A stretch of DNA of 64,000 nt, taken from positions 338,213,844 to 338,277,843 of the forward strand of contig NC_090440.1 of assembly GCF_031143425.1 (NCBI RefSeq), given 5' to 3'. Shown piece by piece: positions 34,344 through 46,600 of the stretch. Source of the stretch: Pleurodeles waltl. Taxonomy: Eukaryota > Chordata > Amphibia > Caudata > Salamandridae. The position numbers were made by a program, and so were the translations under genes. The first letter of the stretch is position 1. Every line of letters begins with the position of its first letter. Under the pieces are notes generated by a model, which searched no databases, was not told the DNA's origin, and saw only the letters and a program-made list of their open reading frames with translations.

Positions 34344-34884
34344 CATCAGTTTTGTTTCTGTACTTAGACGAAAGAGTTGACTAAGAACTTAAGGCCTGTC
34401 ATATATGCTACTGCCTTTCTACCATTGTTACTCAACATAATCTGAACATCTTTGAACTTCCTATGCATGCATGGGAGAAAATAGCCATCAACTTCTTCGG
34501 TCTGCTCGATACTGAACATCACCTGATGGTGACTGTAGACAAATATGAAAGAGTTGTTGAAAAATTAGATTGTATCTTTGTGACATGAGGCATTCCAACC
34601 ATTTTGAAGTGTAATAATGTCTAACCTTTCAACAGTCAAGAAATCAAAGAGTTCCTAGAAATTATGAACCTAAAGCATCAGGAAAGTACACCTTTGTGGC
34701 TACAGGCCAATGAACTTGTTGAGCACTTTATAAGTATGCTAAGAAATGCAGTAAAGAGTGCAAAACTTGAGAATCTCAGTTTCAAAACTATATTAAATTC
34801 TACTCTACAAGCATATTGTTCAACATCTCACTCAGCCACAGGTGACAGCTCTGCAACTTTGATCTTTGGGTGAGCAATGACAAC
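34344..34884 (+). pseudogene. G3: gypsy integrase fragment, first part
   Basis: A readable integrase core: 'WEKIAINFFGLL', 'LMVTVDKYERVVE', then after a stop 'GIPTILKCNNV', 'PFNSQEIKEFLEIMNLKHQ', 'QANELVEHFISMLRNAV' and 'SATGDSSATLIFG'. Both positions of the catalytic Asp (IDF.G and the DNG box) now read Asn, and stops interrupt it. This is a different gypsy lineage from G1. The frame continues at 48571 after HB. Confidence 0.75.
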
Positions 34885-35169
34885 CAAGGGCCAAATGTAG
34901 CAAACTTTTGCGAGTCGCAAATGGCCCGATTCGCAATTTGCGACCCCGCAAAATCGGAAATGGGATGCAAAAATCCCATTTCCGACTCGCAAAATGCGAC
35001 GCGAGCCGTTACCGACTCGCAAAATTTGCGACCCGCAAATAGGAAGTCGCAATTTGCGAGTCGCAAACTATATGCAATAGCAACTCGCAAATTGCGACTA
35101 GTCGCAAAAAGACCATTTTGCACTTCCAATTTACCAATAACTCAGAGCAGGTGGTAACCATTACCAAAG

Positions 35170-35176
35170 TATAAAA
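35170..35176 (+). promoter_or_regulatory. TATA box of the HB transposase
   Basis: TATAAAA 38 bp upstream of the ATG at 35208, just inside the left terminal repeat region. Confidence 0.55.
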
Positions 35177-35207
35177 GGAGACCCAGAAGGCATCTGGGTT
35201 ACTCAAG

Positions 35208-36378
35208 ATGGCAGAGATATACCTGATAGCAGTGAGGAGGAGAGCCCACGCCGCCCAGCAGAGGAGGAGGAGGAGCCAGAGACAGGAGAAGATATACAGA
35301 ACAAGGCAGACACTCTTCCAGCAAACTGAGGAGGAAATATATGAAAAATATAGACTTAGCAGCGCAGCTATACTAGATTTAATAGAATTACTCAAACCAC
35401 AGCTAGAACGCCAGACTGTGCGCGACTGCGCCATCCTACGCATGTGCAAGTGCTATGCTCACTGCACCTCTTGGCCTCGGGTAGCTATCAGGGGGTCATT
35501 GCCGTGGCAGGTGGGGTATCCCAAAGTGCACTATCACGGTTCTTTAGGGCATTCCTAGACGCCTTACTCACACACATGTCCTGATACATATACCTACCCA
35601 GGAATGAAGCAGAAATCAACAGCATCAAGTTGGAATTTTACAGGATTGCCAACTTCCCCCATGTCATATGGTGTGTAGACAGGACACATATATAAATATG
35701 CCCTCCTGCAAACCTGGAATATCTGTTCCGCAATAGGAAGTGTACCCACTCACTGAACATACAGGTGGTATGTGACGCCCATTATGTCATCACTGACATG
35801 GTTGCCAAATTTCCAGGCAGTACTCATGACTCCTACATTTTTAGGCACAGTGGGATACACCAACGCCTGGAACGTGGGGTGTTTGGAGACGGATACCTCC
35901 TAGGTAGAGCTGAATACACCTTGAAGACATGCACACTGGTCAATGTGCAAACCACCCATGCCTTGCTAACATTGTACTTTTTGTGCCAAACAGGTGACAG
36001 TGCATATGCACTACGTCCATGGATACTAACTCCGTACTTAACACCCAGCAATCATTGCGAGAGGCGATACAACAGTGCACATAAGAGGACCAGGAACATA
36101 ATCGAATGTACCTTTGGACTGCTGAAAGCAAGGTTCAGATGCCTCCACCGAAGTGGAGGTACCCTCCAGTATACCCCAATAACAGCTTTCGAAATAGTTG
36201 TTGCATGCGCTATACTGCACAACATTGCCACCAGACGTGGGCTACCTCTCACCCCTGAAGACCCAGATTCTGAGGATGAAGGGCAAGAGCTACCACATCG
36301 CCATCATGGGGATAGGAGCATCGCAAATCAAGGCCGACTGAGACGGGAACACATTGCAAACCAATACTTTGGAAGGTA
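35208..36378 (+). pseudogene. HB transposase (HARBI1-like DDE)
   Basis: The N-terminus is basic ('RRRRSQRQEKIYRTRQTL', 'EKYRLSSAAILDLIELL'). After a frameshift near 35425 it reads 'LLASGSYQGVIAVAGGVSQS', 'THMS', a TGA near 35580, 'YRIANFPHVIWCVDRTH' (first Asp, with Arg for the usual Gly after it), and 'FPGSTHDSYIFRHSGIHQ'. A 90-nt intron (35904-35993) splits the Gly before the second Asp ('G-DSAYALRPWILTPY'), the same position as in the H family. Exon 2 has '[19 protein letters not shown]' with the Glu. A TATA box precedes it. Inactive. Confidence 0.85.
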
Positions 36379-36801
36379 CGTGCTAACTTTTACCATACTC
36401 ACCATTGTAACACACAAAGGTGGTCATTCCAACCTCGGCAGTAAAAGGCGCTTACCGCCAGACAGAAGACCGCCATAACACTGCTGCGGTAAACCGCCAC
36501 GGTCATTCTGACCCACACTAGGCAAACCGCCAAAATACCGCCATCCACAAAAGTCCGCCACACCAAAGGTCAGCCATAAACTGGCGATGACCAAACCTCC
36601 ACCGTCGCGCCAACAGAAATACGCCCATGCCATTACGACCCACGAATCCACGCGGCGGTCTTTCAACCGCGGTATTCTATTGGTGGTACACACCGCCGCG
36701 GCCGAAATACACATACACCTACAAAACACTACCACATTGGACAATTCAAAATACACACACCTGATACACATACACACACCACTCCCACACACCCAATACA
36801 T

Positions 36802-36808
36802 TATAAAA
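36802..36808 (+). promoter_or_regulatory. TATA box of gene A, H4
   Basis: TATAAAA 210 bp before the gene A start position, as in H2. Confidence 0.55.
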
Positions 36809-37011
36809 CACACACCCACATCACCCACAAACCCTTACGACCAGAAATTTCGAACAAAGACCAGAGAGAGACACCACAATCTACAAACAAGCATCCACAG
36901 GCACACAATACCAATACCCACAGAACTTCCACGCACCTCACACAACACACCACTAAATAGCACTGCACCTATCACTACGCACTCCACCCCACACATCATC
37001 CACACCACCCC

Positions 37012-38492
37012 GTGGCACCTCAAAGACACCCCAGGTTCTGAGATGCAGAACTCAGGATCATGGTGGAGGAAATACTACGAGTCGAGCCCCAGCTGTTCGG
37101 GACACAGGTGCAGCACACCACCATTGCCAGGAAGATGGAGCTATGGAGCAGAATAGTGGACAGGGTCAACGCTGTGGGACAGCACCCAAGAAATCGGGAT
37201 GACATCAGGAAGAGGTGGAACGACCTACGGGGGAAGGTGCGTTCCATGGTATCAAGGCACAACATCGCGGTACAGCGGACTGGCGGCGGACCCCCACCTC
37301 CTCCCCCCGAATTTACAACATGGGAGGAGCAAGTCTTGAACATCCTGCATCCTGAGGGCCTCGCTGGAGTAGGCGGAGGAATGGACTCTGGTAAGTCTCA
37401 TCTTCACTACTTCATCCCCCCACCCCACCTGCATGCCAACTCATACCCCCACCCTCACCCCCTTCACAACTACCCCTTGCAAATGTCTCATCATCACAAC
37501 CCACCCATCCCAAAACTTAGCCCTGCATGCGGCCCCAAAGCATGGACACCCATCACCAAAGCATGCCCAATGCACGTACCCATCACCCCCCCCCCCAAAA
37601 CACCATCACAACAGCCCCCACAAAGGAATGCCAGCACTGGGGTACACAGGCACCCACCCATTGCACGCCATTGGCACACACAGAAGCAATAACCATACTT
37701 TTATACCCCTGCAGGACCCGAACGCCAGGTCACCGCGCAGGAGGGTCCACAAATGTCCCCTCCACCCCCAGAAGAGGCCCACAGTGATGACAGCAGCTCT
37801 GTCTTCCTGGATCTAGATGACCAGCCCGGTCCATCGGGGACCTCTGGACAGTCGGTTCCCCTCAGACAGGCACAGGCCACAGCAGACCTTCCCCCCTCTG
37901 GGAACACCAGCACAGCACCCACCCAGCGGGCCCATACCTCTGTCCCCAGGACACGTCAATCAGCGGTGTGTCCACCACTACAGGGAATCCAGGCTAACCC
38001 ACCACCCCAACAACAACAGGGACCTGGGGGCAGTGGTAGTGGGCACACGGTCCAGGGGACGGAGGCCCAAGGAAACAGGGGAACTGGGAGGGCAGCTGTG
38101 CGACAGGGGGGGGGGGCAGGCCTAGGGAACCCACTCTCCACGAGGCCCTCTCCTCCATCATGTGAGTATACCACCACTCCCAGGAGACGATGGCGACGGT
38201 CCTGGCCAGGTTTCAGGAAATCCAGCTTCTGCAGGAACAACAGTATATGGGGTTCAGGGAGGAACTGAGAAACATCTGTACCGCCATGGGTACCATCGTA
38301 GTGGCCCTGAATGAGTTAATCTCCACATTGCGGACCACTGTGGCACCTCAAAGGGCCCCTGACACTAGCATGGACCAAGAACTGGCTACCACCTCCGCCG
38401 GCGCTAGTGGACAGGAGGCCCCGACAGAAGACCAACAGGCTCCAGAACCCCACCCCCTGCAGAAGGAGAACCACCCCGCAAGCGGGCCCTGA
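37012..38492 (+). pseudogene. Harbinger gene A (Myb/SANT-like protein), H4
   Basis: The start codon is lost: the position reads GTG (37012-37014), then 'APQRHPRF' and a TGA at 37039. Beyond it the Myb domain is open ('MVEEILRVEPQLFGTQ', 'SRIVDRVNAVGQHPR', 'KRWNDLRGKVRS', six prolines) to the GTAAGT donor at 37391; exon 1 is 379 nt. Exon 2 starts at 37715 with 'EEAHSDDSSSVFLDLDDQ'. A run of G near 38106 shifts the frame. The coiled coil ('HHSQETMATVLARFQ', 'MGFREELRNICTAMGTIV') follows to 38492. The poly(A) signal is at 38731-38736. Confidence 0.85.
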
Positions 38493-39024
38493 GAACCAGG
38501 AAGAAGACAGAGTAACATGTCAAGACCCCCGCCAGCAAAGGATACCGCCCTGATTGTCATCCCACTGTCCCACATTGTCACCCTGTCCAACCTTAAACTG
38601 CCCCTGCTCCACTTCCCACAGGCATTTGGACAATGCACCTGTGAACCTGATAGTCTGGACTCTGCCATGGACAATCCTCCACCATCACCCCTCACCGATT
38701 TGCAACCAACCATCCAAATTAGAGCACTTGAATAAACACACAAATTGCACATAAACAATCTGGAGTCTGTCTGTGATTTTAACAAATGTATTAGACATGA
38801 CAGTGCCAAAATTGTTATTCACATAGTGATGCCAAAAAACCGCTGTCACACAGCTGTAGTCCATGGGGAAACTAAGCAGATGTCACGCAGTGGGGTCCAC
38901 AGCTCTGAAAACGGAAGGGAAAGTCACAACACAGTTACCATACACTGGGGGAAAAAGTCAGACAGCAGAGAGGTAAGAGTCTTTAAGTAAATGTAATATG
39001 CCGGTGTGTACTCTTACCTGTGTG

Positions 39025-40136
39025 TCACTGAAAGTATTGCTCTATTACTGTGTTCCTTTTGTCTATGTCGTCCTCTTCGGCTTCCTCTTCTTCACTCTCC
39101 ACAGGCTCCACAGCTGCTACAACACCACCATCTGGACCATCCTCTGGCAGAAAAGGCACCTGGCGGCGCAAAGCCAGGTTGTGAAGCATACAGCAGGCCA
39201 CGATGATCTGGCACACCTTCTTTGGTGAGTACATTAGGGATCCACCTGTCATATGGAGGCACCTGAACCTGGCCTTCAGGAGGCCAAAGTGCGTTCGATC
39301 ACCCTCCTAGTCCGCCCATGGGCCTCATTGTAGCGTTCCTCTGCCCTGGTCCTGGGATTCCTCACTGGGGTCAATAGCCAGGAAAGGTTGGGGTAACCAG
39401 AGTCCCCTAATAGCCACACACGGTGCCTCTGGAGTTGCCCCATCACATACGGGATGCTGCTATTGCGCAGGATGTAGGCGTCATGCACAGAGCCAGGGAA
39501 CTTGGCATTAACATGTGAGATGTACTGGTCTGCCAAACAGACCATCTGTACATTCATCGAATGATAACTTTTCCTGTTCCTGTACACCTGTTCACTTTCT
39601 CTGGGGGGTACCAAAGCCACATGGGTCCCATCAATGGCACCTATGATGTTGGGGATATGTCCAAGGGCATAGAAGTCACCCTTCACTGTAGGCAAATCCC
39701 CCACCTCAGGGAAAACGATGTAGCTCCGCATGTGTTTGAGCAGGGCAGACAACACTCTGGACAACACCTTGGAAAACATAGGTTGAGACATCCCTGATGA
39801 TATGGCCACTGTTGTTTGAAATGACCCACTTGCTAAGAAATAGAGTACTGACAGCACCTGCACTAGAGGGGGGATCCCTGTGGGTTGGCGGATGGGTAAC
39901 ATCAGGTCTGCCTCCAGCTGGGCACACAGTTCATGTATAGTGGCTCGGTCAAGCCTGTATGTCAGAATGACATGTCGTTCCTCCATTGTCGACAGGTCCA
40001 CCAGCGGTCTGTACAGGGGAAGATTCCTCCATCTCCTCGCATTGCCAAGCGGACGGTGCCTAGGAAGGACAACTGCGAGCACAGAGTCAATCAACCCACA
40101 GGTACGTTCCCACAGCTTGCACACAACACGATTCAC
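39025..40136 (-). pseudogene. Harbinger gene B (DDE transposase), H4, one 1-bp lesion, intronless
   Basis: The frame runs from the ATG at 40136 ('DSVLAVVLPRHRPLG', 'LYRPLVDLSTMEERHVIL') through 'IPNIIGAIDGTHVALVPPR' (first Asp), 'FPGSVHDAYILRNSSIPY' and '[14 protein letters not shown]' (second Asp, no intron) to 'RRVIERT' (Glu), all without a stop. A 1-bp deletion near 39285 shifts the frame; the C-terminus continues at 39252-39025 with 'KKVCQIIVACCMLHNLALRR', an acidic tail and 'EQYFQ'. This is the least damaged transposase in the window. The start is not certain: a shorter protein could begin at 39986. Confidence 0.88.
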
Positions 40137-40522
40137 TATACATTGAATGGTGTGTATGAGTCTTGAGGAAAGGCCTATGTATGTGTGACGCAGTAGAAAT
40201 TAAGCCATGTGGGCCCTTGAAATGGCAGCTGCCTGACCTGTGAAGTGTGACAATGGGATGTGAGGTCAATGCGCTTGCGTGGCACACCGTGGCGGTAGGC
40301 GGTCGAAGACCGCGGCGCAAAGCCGCATTGGTTCAAATTGAATCCTATGGGTTTCATGAGCCAATGACGATGTGCGCCGGCGGTCGCGGTACGCACCACC
40401 GCGGTACCCACCACCGCGGGCGTGACCGCCATTTTCTATAAGCTTAATCACTCGATACCTGATCTTCCACAGGAGAGGACCTACACTGCAAGTGCTGCTG
40501 TGACCTCGGTCTGGAAGAGACA
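40137..40522. promoter_or_regulatory. Bidirectional promoter of transposase and gene C, H4
   Basis: CCAAT module at 40327-40366: CATTGGTT...AATCCTATGGGTTTCATGAGCCAATG. Around it lie several GGCGGT/ACCGC words (40290-40435), denser than in the coding regions. Confidence 0.55.
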
Positions 40523-43125
40523 ATGGCTGCTGCGACTGGGGAAAGGGCCCCTTCCTTCACTTTCTGAAGAATTGGAGAAACTCGTGGATGGGGTCTTCCC
40601 CCAGTATGCGCTACTCTACGGTCCTCCAGACCAACAGGTAAGTACACTGGGACCATGCTTTGTGGGCAATGCCTGGGTTGAGTCGGGTGGATGAAAGATG
40701 GTGGGGAGGGGAGCGATTGAGTCATGCATCAGACGACAGATGAGAGCATGTGCCACGTGGTAAGGGTAGGAATGGGGGGCCACTCACATTGAGCATGCAG
40801 AAGGTGATGACAATTTTTCTCTCCCTGTACATGTCACATAGGTCAGCGCCCACCAGAAAATCGCGATTTGGCGTGCCATCGCCAAGGACGTCCGGACCAT
40901 GGGGGTCCACAACAGATGGGGCACCCACTGCCGGAAGAGGTGGGAGGACATCCGCTGCGGGAGCAGGAAGACGGCGGAGGCTCTGCTGGGGATGGCCTCC
41001 CAACGTAGGAGGGGTGCCAGTCGTCAATTGACCCCCCTGATGTCCCGGATCCTGGCGGTGGCCTTCCCCCGATTTGGATGGGCGCGTGAGGACATCACAG
41101 CAGACACAAGGGGGTGAGTACAGTCTCATTCTGGTGACTTTGCGCGCAGTGGAGGTGTCTGGGTGGGGGAGGAGGGCTGTGGGTCTCCCTAGGCCAGGGC
41201 TAATTCTGTAGGCTAGGCCCCTCCGTAAGGCATGGCCCTTTGCCCCCGCCCCCACCTCTGTAGGGTGCCAAGTTCAGATATCCATGGCCCTGTGTCATCT
41301 ATGTGTGCAGTTGTCGTCGATAGGCTTGTAGGCCATGTTCCACGGATTGCGCAGTGGATCCCCAGTGCGCGGCGTAGTGCAGGGGGCTTCTGTGTCTGTC
41401 TTGTCCGCCAACGGTAGCGGTAATCCATGCACTCAACATGTCTTTATTTCTCCCCCCCCCCCTTTATTTGTGGTCTTCCTGTTCATGTGTGCATCAGCAT
41501 CATCAGGCGGAGGAGAAGTGGCATCGGAGCACGAGGGAGCTGCATCTCACATGGCCATGGCGGGCCATGCAACTGAGTCGGATTTCACCAGTGAGACGGA
41601 GGGCGAGGGGAGCTCCACAGCGGGGACTCGTGCTGATGTCAGTGGCAGCGACTCGTCCTCTGAAGGGAGCTCCCTTGTGGTGGCGGCAACATCCATGCCC
41701 CCCGCAACAACAGGTACAGCCGCCACCCAGCGCACCAGCACCGCCCTCCCAGCAGCCCCTCAGCCTTCGCCCCGTGCCCGCTCACCCAGGAAGGTGGGCA
41801 TCTCCTTCGCCCCACGCACCTCAGGCCCTGCCCCAGTCACCCCTGCTGCCCTCAGTGAGGAGGTCATTGACCTCCTGAGGACCATCATTGTTGGGCAGTC
41901 TACCCTTTTGAATGCCATCCAGGGTGTAGAAAGGGAGGTGCACCGGAGTAATGCATACCTGGAGGGCATTCATTTGGGTCAGGCTGCCCATCAGAGATCG
42001 TTCAACGCTCTGGCCTCAGCACTGACGGCAGCAATTGTCCCTGTCTATAGCCTCCCCCCTCCAACTTCCTCCACCCAGACCCAATCCCCTGTACCTCTGC
42101 CTATCCCAGACACACCTACAGACCAGCCTGCACACACCTCAACACCCAAGGGAAGCTCATCCAGACATAAGCACCACACATCACACAAGCATTCACACAA
42201 GCAACATCCACATGCAGACATACCAACAGCCACTGCCTCCACTGTGTCCCCCTCCTCCTTGTCTCCCTCCTCCCTCCCTGTCACGTCTCCACTCACACTT
42301 GCATGCACAACATCTTCAGCCACTACGTCCATCACCAGCACACCCAACAGGACACTCCGCACACGTGCAGTCACCACCCCCACTACCATGTACACGTCCC
42401 CTGTGTCCTCTCCCAGTGTGTCTGTCACCCCCTCTTCCAAACCACACAAACGCAAGCAGCCACCCACCCAACAGCCATCCACCTCACAACAGCCTCCAGC
42501 CCAAGCACCTGCACCCAAAGACACCAGACTTCACACTCCTACAACCACATCCTCTTCCTCCACTCCCATACCCACTACACCTACCCGTCACTCTCTTTCC
42601 AAATTGCTTTTCCTTGCCAACCTTAACCTCTTTCCAACAACTCCCCCACCCCGTCCATCTCATAAGACTGAAATCAGCACCTCAGCCACCACCAAACCAG
42701 GACCTATCAGGACTGTTGTCCAAGGACTGTGGATTCCCTCACCCTCAAGGGTAACAACTCCGGCGAGGAGCCAAGGCACGCCCAGCCCACCCCCGGAAAA
42801 GCACCCAAAAGTGAGCAGTGCCCGGCGCGAGAGGCCACGGACACCAGGGACCAAAATCCCTACCCTCGCTCCGTCTGGAAGTGGGGTGCCACCTGGCACA
42901 CCGCCAAAGGTTTCAAAGGGCCACAAACGACCAGGGAAGGGTGGGAAGGGCAGCACGCCCGACAAGTCCAGCAGCAGGCCAGCTGCCCAGGAGTCCCCCA
43001 CCAGCCCCCTCCCAGGTGTGCAGGAGGACACCCAGAGGCCCGGTACGGCATCCCAGGAGGGCCCCGCAAGCCAACAGACAGATGGGCAGGAAGGCCCTGC
43101 CAGCCACATGCCAGGTGGCGAGTGA
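40523..43125 (+). pseudogene. Harbinger gene C (second Myb/SANT-like protein), H4
   Basis: Exon 1 (40523-40637) has one extra T near 40561 that shifts the frame after 'GERAPSFT'. Exon 2 (40842-41113) encodes 'SAHQKIAIWRAIAKDVRT' and 'HCRKRWEDIRCGSRKTAEA', and is 1 nt longer than the 271 nt of H2 and H5. Exon 3 (41498-43125) is open for 542 codons: acidic start ('GGGEVASEHEGAASHM'), helical segment ('LSEEVIDLLRTIIVGQSTLL', 'REVHRSNAYLEGIH'), a His/Lys stretch ('KHHTSHKHSHKQHPHAD'), a long Ser/Thr/Pro tail and 'PASQQTDGQEGPASHMPGGE'. Apart from the small exon 1-2 indels it is the best gene C here. Role unknown. Confidence 0.8.
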
Positions 43126-43135
43126 CACCCATGCC

Positions 43136-45330
43136 TGGGCCGGAACCGCTGAACTGGGCCCTTTCAAACAAGCACCGCTGAACTGGGCCCTTTCAATCAA
43201 GCACCGCTGAACTGGGCACCGCCGTCTCAAGCACCGCTGAATAGGGCACCGCTGTCTCAAGCACCGCTGAACTGGGCACCGCCGTCTCAAGAACCGCTGA
43301 ACTGGGCCCTTCATCTCAAGCACCGCTGAACTGGGCCCTTCATCTCAAGCACCGCTGAACTGGGCACCGCCGTCTCAAGCACCGCTGAACTGGGCACCGC
43401 CGTCTCAAGCACCGCTGAACTGGGCCCTTCATCTCAAGAACCGCTGAACTGGGCCCTTCATCTCAAGAACCGCTGAACTGGGCCCTTCATCTCAAGCACC
43501 GCTGAACTGGGCCCTTCATCTCAAGCACCGCTGAACTGGGCACCGCCGTATCAAGCACCGCTGAACTGGGCACCGCCGTCTCAAGCACCGCTGAACAGGG
43601 CACCGCCATCTCAAGAACCGCTGAACTGGGCCCTTCATCTCAAGAACCGCTGAACTGGGCCCTTCATCTCAAGAACCGCTGAACTGGGCCCTTCATCTCA
43701 AGAACCGCTGAACTGGGCCCTTCATCTCAAGAACCGCTGAACTGGGCCCTTCATCTCAAGCACCGCTGAACTGGGCACCGCCATCTCAAGACCCGCTCCC
43801 TGGGCACCGCCGTCTCAAGCACCGCTGAACTGGGCCCTTCATCTCAAGAACCGCTGAACTGGGCCCTTCATCTCAAGAACCGCTGAACTGGGCCCTTCAT
43901 CTCAAGCACCGCTGAACTGGGCCCTTCATCTCAAGCACCGCTGAACTGGGCACCGCCGTATCAAGCACCGCTGAACTGGGCACCGCCGTCTCAAGCACCG
44001 CTGAACTGGGCACCGCCGTCTCAAGCACCGCTGAACTGGGCCCTTCATCTCAAGAACCGCTGAACTGGGCCCTTCATCTCAAGAACCGCTGAACTGGGCC
44101 CTTCATCTCAAGAACCGCTGAACTGGGCCCTTCATCTCAAGAACCGCTGAACTGGGCCCTTCATCTCAAGCACCGCTGAACTGGGCACCGCCATCTCAAG
44201 ACCCGCTCCCTGGGCACCGCCGTCTCAAGCACCGCTCCGCTGGGCCCTTCATCTCAAGCACCGCTCCGCTGGGCCCTTCATCTCAAGCACCGCTGAACTG
44301 GGCACCGCCGTATCAAGCACCGCTGAACTGGGCACCGCCGTCTCAAGCACCGCTGAACTGGGCACCGCCGTCTCAAGCACCGCTGAACTGGGCCCTTCAT
44401 CTCAAGAACCGCTGAACTGGGCCCTTCATCTCAAGAACCGCTGAACTGGGCCCTTCATCTCAAGAACCGCTGAACTGGGCCCTTCATCTCAAGAACCGCT
44501 GAACTGGGCCCTTCATCTCAAGCACCGCTGAACTGGGCACCGCCATCTCAAGACCCGCTCCCTGGGCACCGCCGTCTCAAGCACCGCTCCGCTGGGCCCT
44601 TCATCTCAAGCACCGCTCCGCTGGGCCCTTCATCTCAAGCACCGCTCCTCTGGGCACCGCCGTCTCAAGCACCGCTCCGCTGGGCCCTTCATCTCAAGCA
44701 CCACTCCGCTGGACCCTTCATCTCAAGCACCGCTGAACTGGGCCCTTCATCTCAAGCACCGCTCCGCTGGGCACCGCCGTCTCAAGCACCGCTGAACTGG
44801 GCCCTTCATCTCAAGCACCGCTGAACTGATCCCCGCCGTCTCAAGCACCGCTGAACTGGGCACCGCCGTCTCAAGCACCGCTGAACAGGGCACCGCCATC
44901 TCAAGCACCGCTCCGCTGGGCCCTTCATCTCAAGCACCACTGAACTGGGCCCTTTCAATCAAGCACCGCTGAACTGGGCACCGCCATCTCAAGAACCGCT
45001 CCGCTGGGCACCGCCGTCTCAAGAACCGCTGAACTGGGCCCTTCATCTCAAGAACCGCTGAACTGGGCCCTTCATCTCAAGCACCGCTGAACTGGGCACC
45101 GCCATCTCAAGCACCGCTCCGCTGGGCACCGCTGTCTCAAGCACCGCTCCGCTGGGCCCTTCATCTCAAGCACCGCTCCGCTGGGCACCGCCGTCTCAAG
45201 CACCGCTCCGCTGGGCCCTTCATCTCAAGCACCGCTGAACTGGGCATTTCATCTCAAGCACTGCTCCGCTGGGCACCGCCGTCTCAAGCACTGCTGAACT
45301 GGGCCCTTCATCTCAAGCACCGCTGGCCCA
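43136..45330 (+). repeat. Minisatellite of 29-30 bp units, roughly 70-75 copies, H4
   Basis: Two unit types alternate: CACCGCTGAACTGGGCACCG+CCGTCTCAAG (30 bp) and AACCGCTGAACTGGGCCCTT+CATCTCAAG (29 bp), plus variants with CTCCGCTGGG. Blocks marked by the rare ACCCGCTCCCTGGGC recur near 43790, 44200 and 44550, so blocks of about 350-410 bp were duplicated as a whole. It follows the gene C stop directly. The core is the reverse complement of the short repeat in H3 (21975-22300). Confidence 0.92.
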
Positions 45331-45414
45331 TTGGCGGAAGGGGCAGGCCCGCATCTGTGTCGGGCAGGGCTGCACGAGGCACGCTGGGCACTAGTCCCCC
45401 TCCAGTACCAGTGG

Positions 45415-45735
45415 AGACTGTTATCCACTTGAGAGACTGTGGCATTGCACTCCCCAGGATGGTACAGTGGGCAAGCCACCCACTGTAGAGACTTGAGAGA
45501 CTGTGGCTTTGCACTCCCCAGGATGGTACAGTGGGCAAGCCACCCACTGTAGAGACTTGAGAGACTGTGGCTTTGCACTCCCCAGGATGGTACAGTGGGC
45601 AAGCCACCCACTGTAGAGACTTGAGAGACTGTGGCTTTGCACTCCCCAGGATGGCACAGTGGGCAACCCACCCACTGTAGAGACTTGTGAGACTGTGGCT
45701 TTGCACTCCCCAGGATGGCACAGTGGGCATGGAGG
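45415..45735 (+). repeat. Tandem repeat, 64-bp unit, about five copies, H4
   Basis: Units contain GAGAGACTGTGGCTTTGCAC, TCCCCAGGATGGTACAGTGG and CCACCCACTGTAGAGACTT. Homologous to the arrays in H2 and H3. Confidence 0.9.
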
Positions 45736-46600
45736 CCCCTCGTGGATCTGGCGTCGTGTACTCATGTGGCTGAGGTGCCCCCCCTTCCCTTACCCCTGAG
45801 GTGCCTGTAGTTTTTCTATCTGATGCCCCTGCAGTGTTCTCTCCGTTGGTGTCAGGTATCTTGTGTGGGCCTTGCCCATGTGATTTGGGCCCAGTGGTCC
45901 ACGGACAATGACAGCTAGAATTATCGGACTTTTAATATTTATGTATATATTAGTTTTAAATGTGTGATATTTTTATAAGGCAATAATACAATATATTCGA
46001 CTGTTTATGATCTATTCCTTTTGTCTTTGCATTCTTTCGGGGGGGTTTGGGGGTTGTAACAGTGATGTATTGCTATGCATTGATGTGTGTGTTGTAGTGG
46101 GTGGGGGTGGGGGTGGGGGTGTCGCGTATGTGTGTCCCCGTAATATTTTCTCCTCCCCCCTCCCCTGTGTCGTAGGTGCAGTACTCACCGTTGTCTTCTG
46201 CGCCGTCATTCGTGCTCCTGGTAGAGGAGCAGGAATACAATAGCTGGTAGGATGTGTAATTCGGGTTCCATGCTGTCCAGATTCCTCGTGGGGTGTATGG
46301 AGGTGAGCGTTTTCGGTTTGAAATGTCTGTTTCCGCCGTGGTTTTATCGGCGGGGCTACCGCCCCGGAAAAGGAGGCGGATTGGTGGGTTGTGATAGGGT
46401 GGGCGGTACATTGTCTCCCGCCTGTCTGTTGGCGGTGACCGCCGCGCTGTTTGTTTGTCCCGCCGTGGCGGTCGGAGTGTTAAAGTGGCGGTCTCTGTTG
46501 GCGGTTTCCGCCAGGGTCAGAATTCCATTTTTTTAACCGCCAGCCTGTTGGCGGGTTAGCCGCTGCTTTAACACCGACCGCCAGGGTTGGAATGAGGGCC
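45736..46600. other. H4 right terminal region
   Basis: No gene. AT-rich stretch at 45915-46015, then GT-rich and G-rich runs, then the terminal region with GGCGGT/ACCGCC words (46320-46590) ending in the TIR. Confidence 0.6.

Larger units (their letters stand above)
36419..46600 (+). mobile_element. Harbinger transposon copy H4, complete, best preserved
   Basis: Ends GGTGGTCATTCCAACC and ...GGTTGGAATGAGGGCC, with AAA at 36416-36418 and 46601-46603. It is 10,182 bp, the longest copy, because of a 2.2-kb minisatellite after gene C. Order: gene A (+), transposase (-), promoter, gene C (+), arrays, right end. The transposase lacks the intron. It is inserted in HB just after the HB transposase. 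Confidence 0.92.

Noticed and set aside
43136..45330. Regular 29-30 bp repeats resembling a CRISPR array
   Set aside because: There are no unique spacers: units follow each other directly and vary as a minisatellite. The context is a vertebrate transposon.
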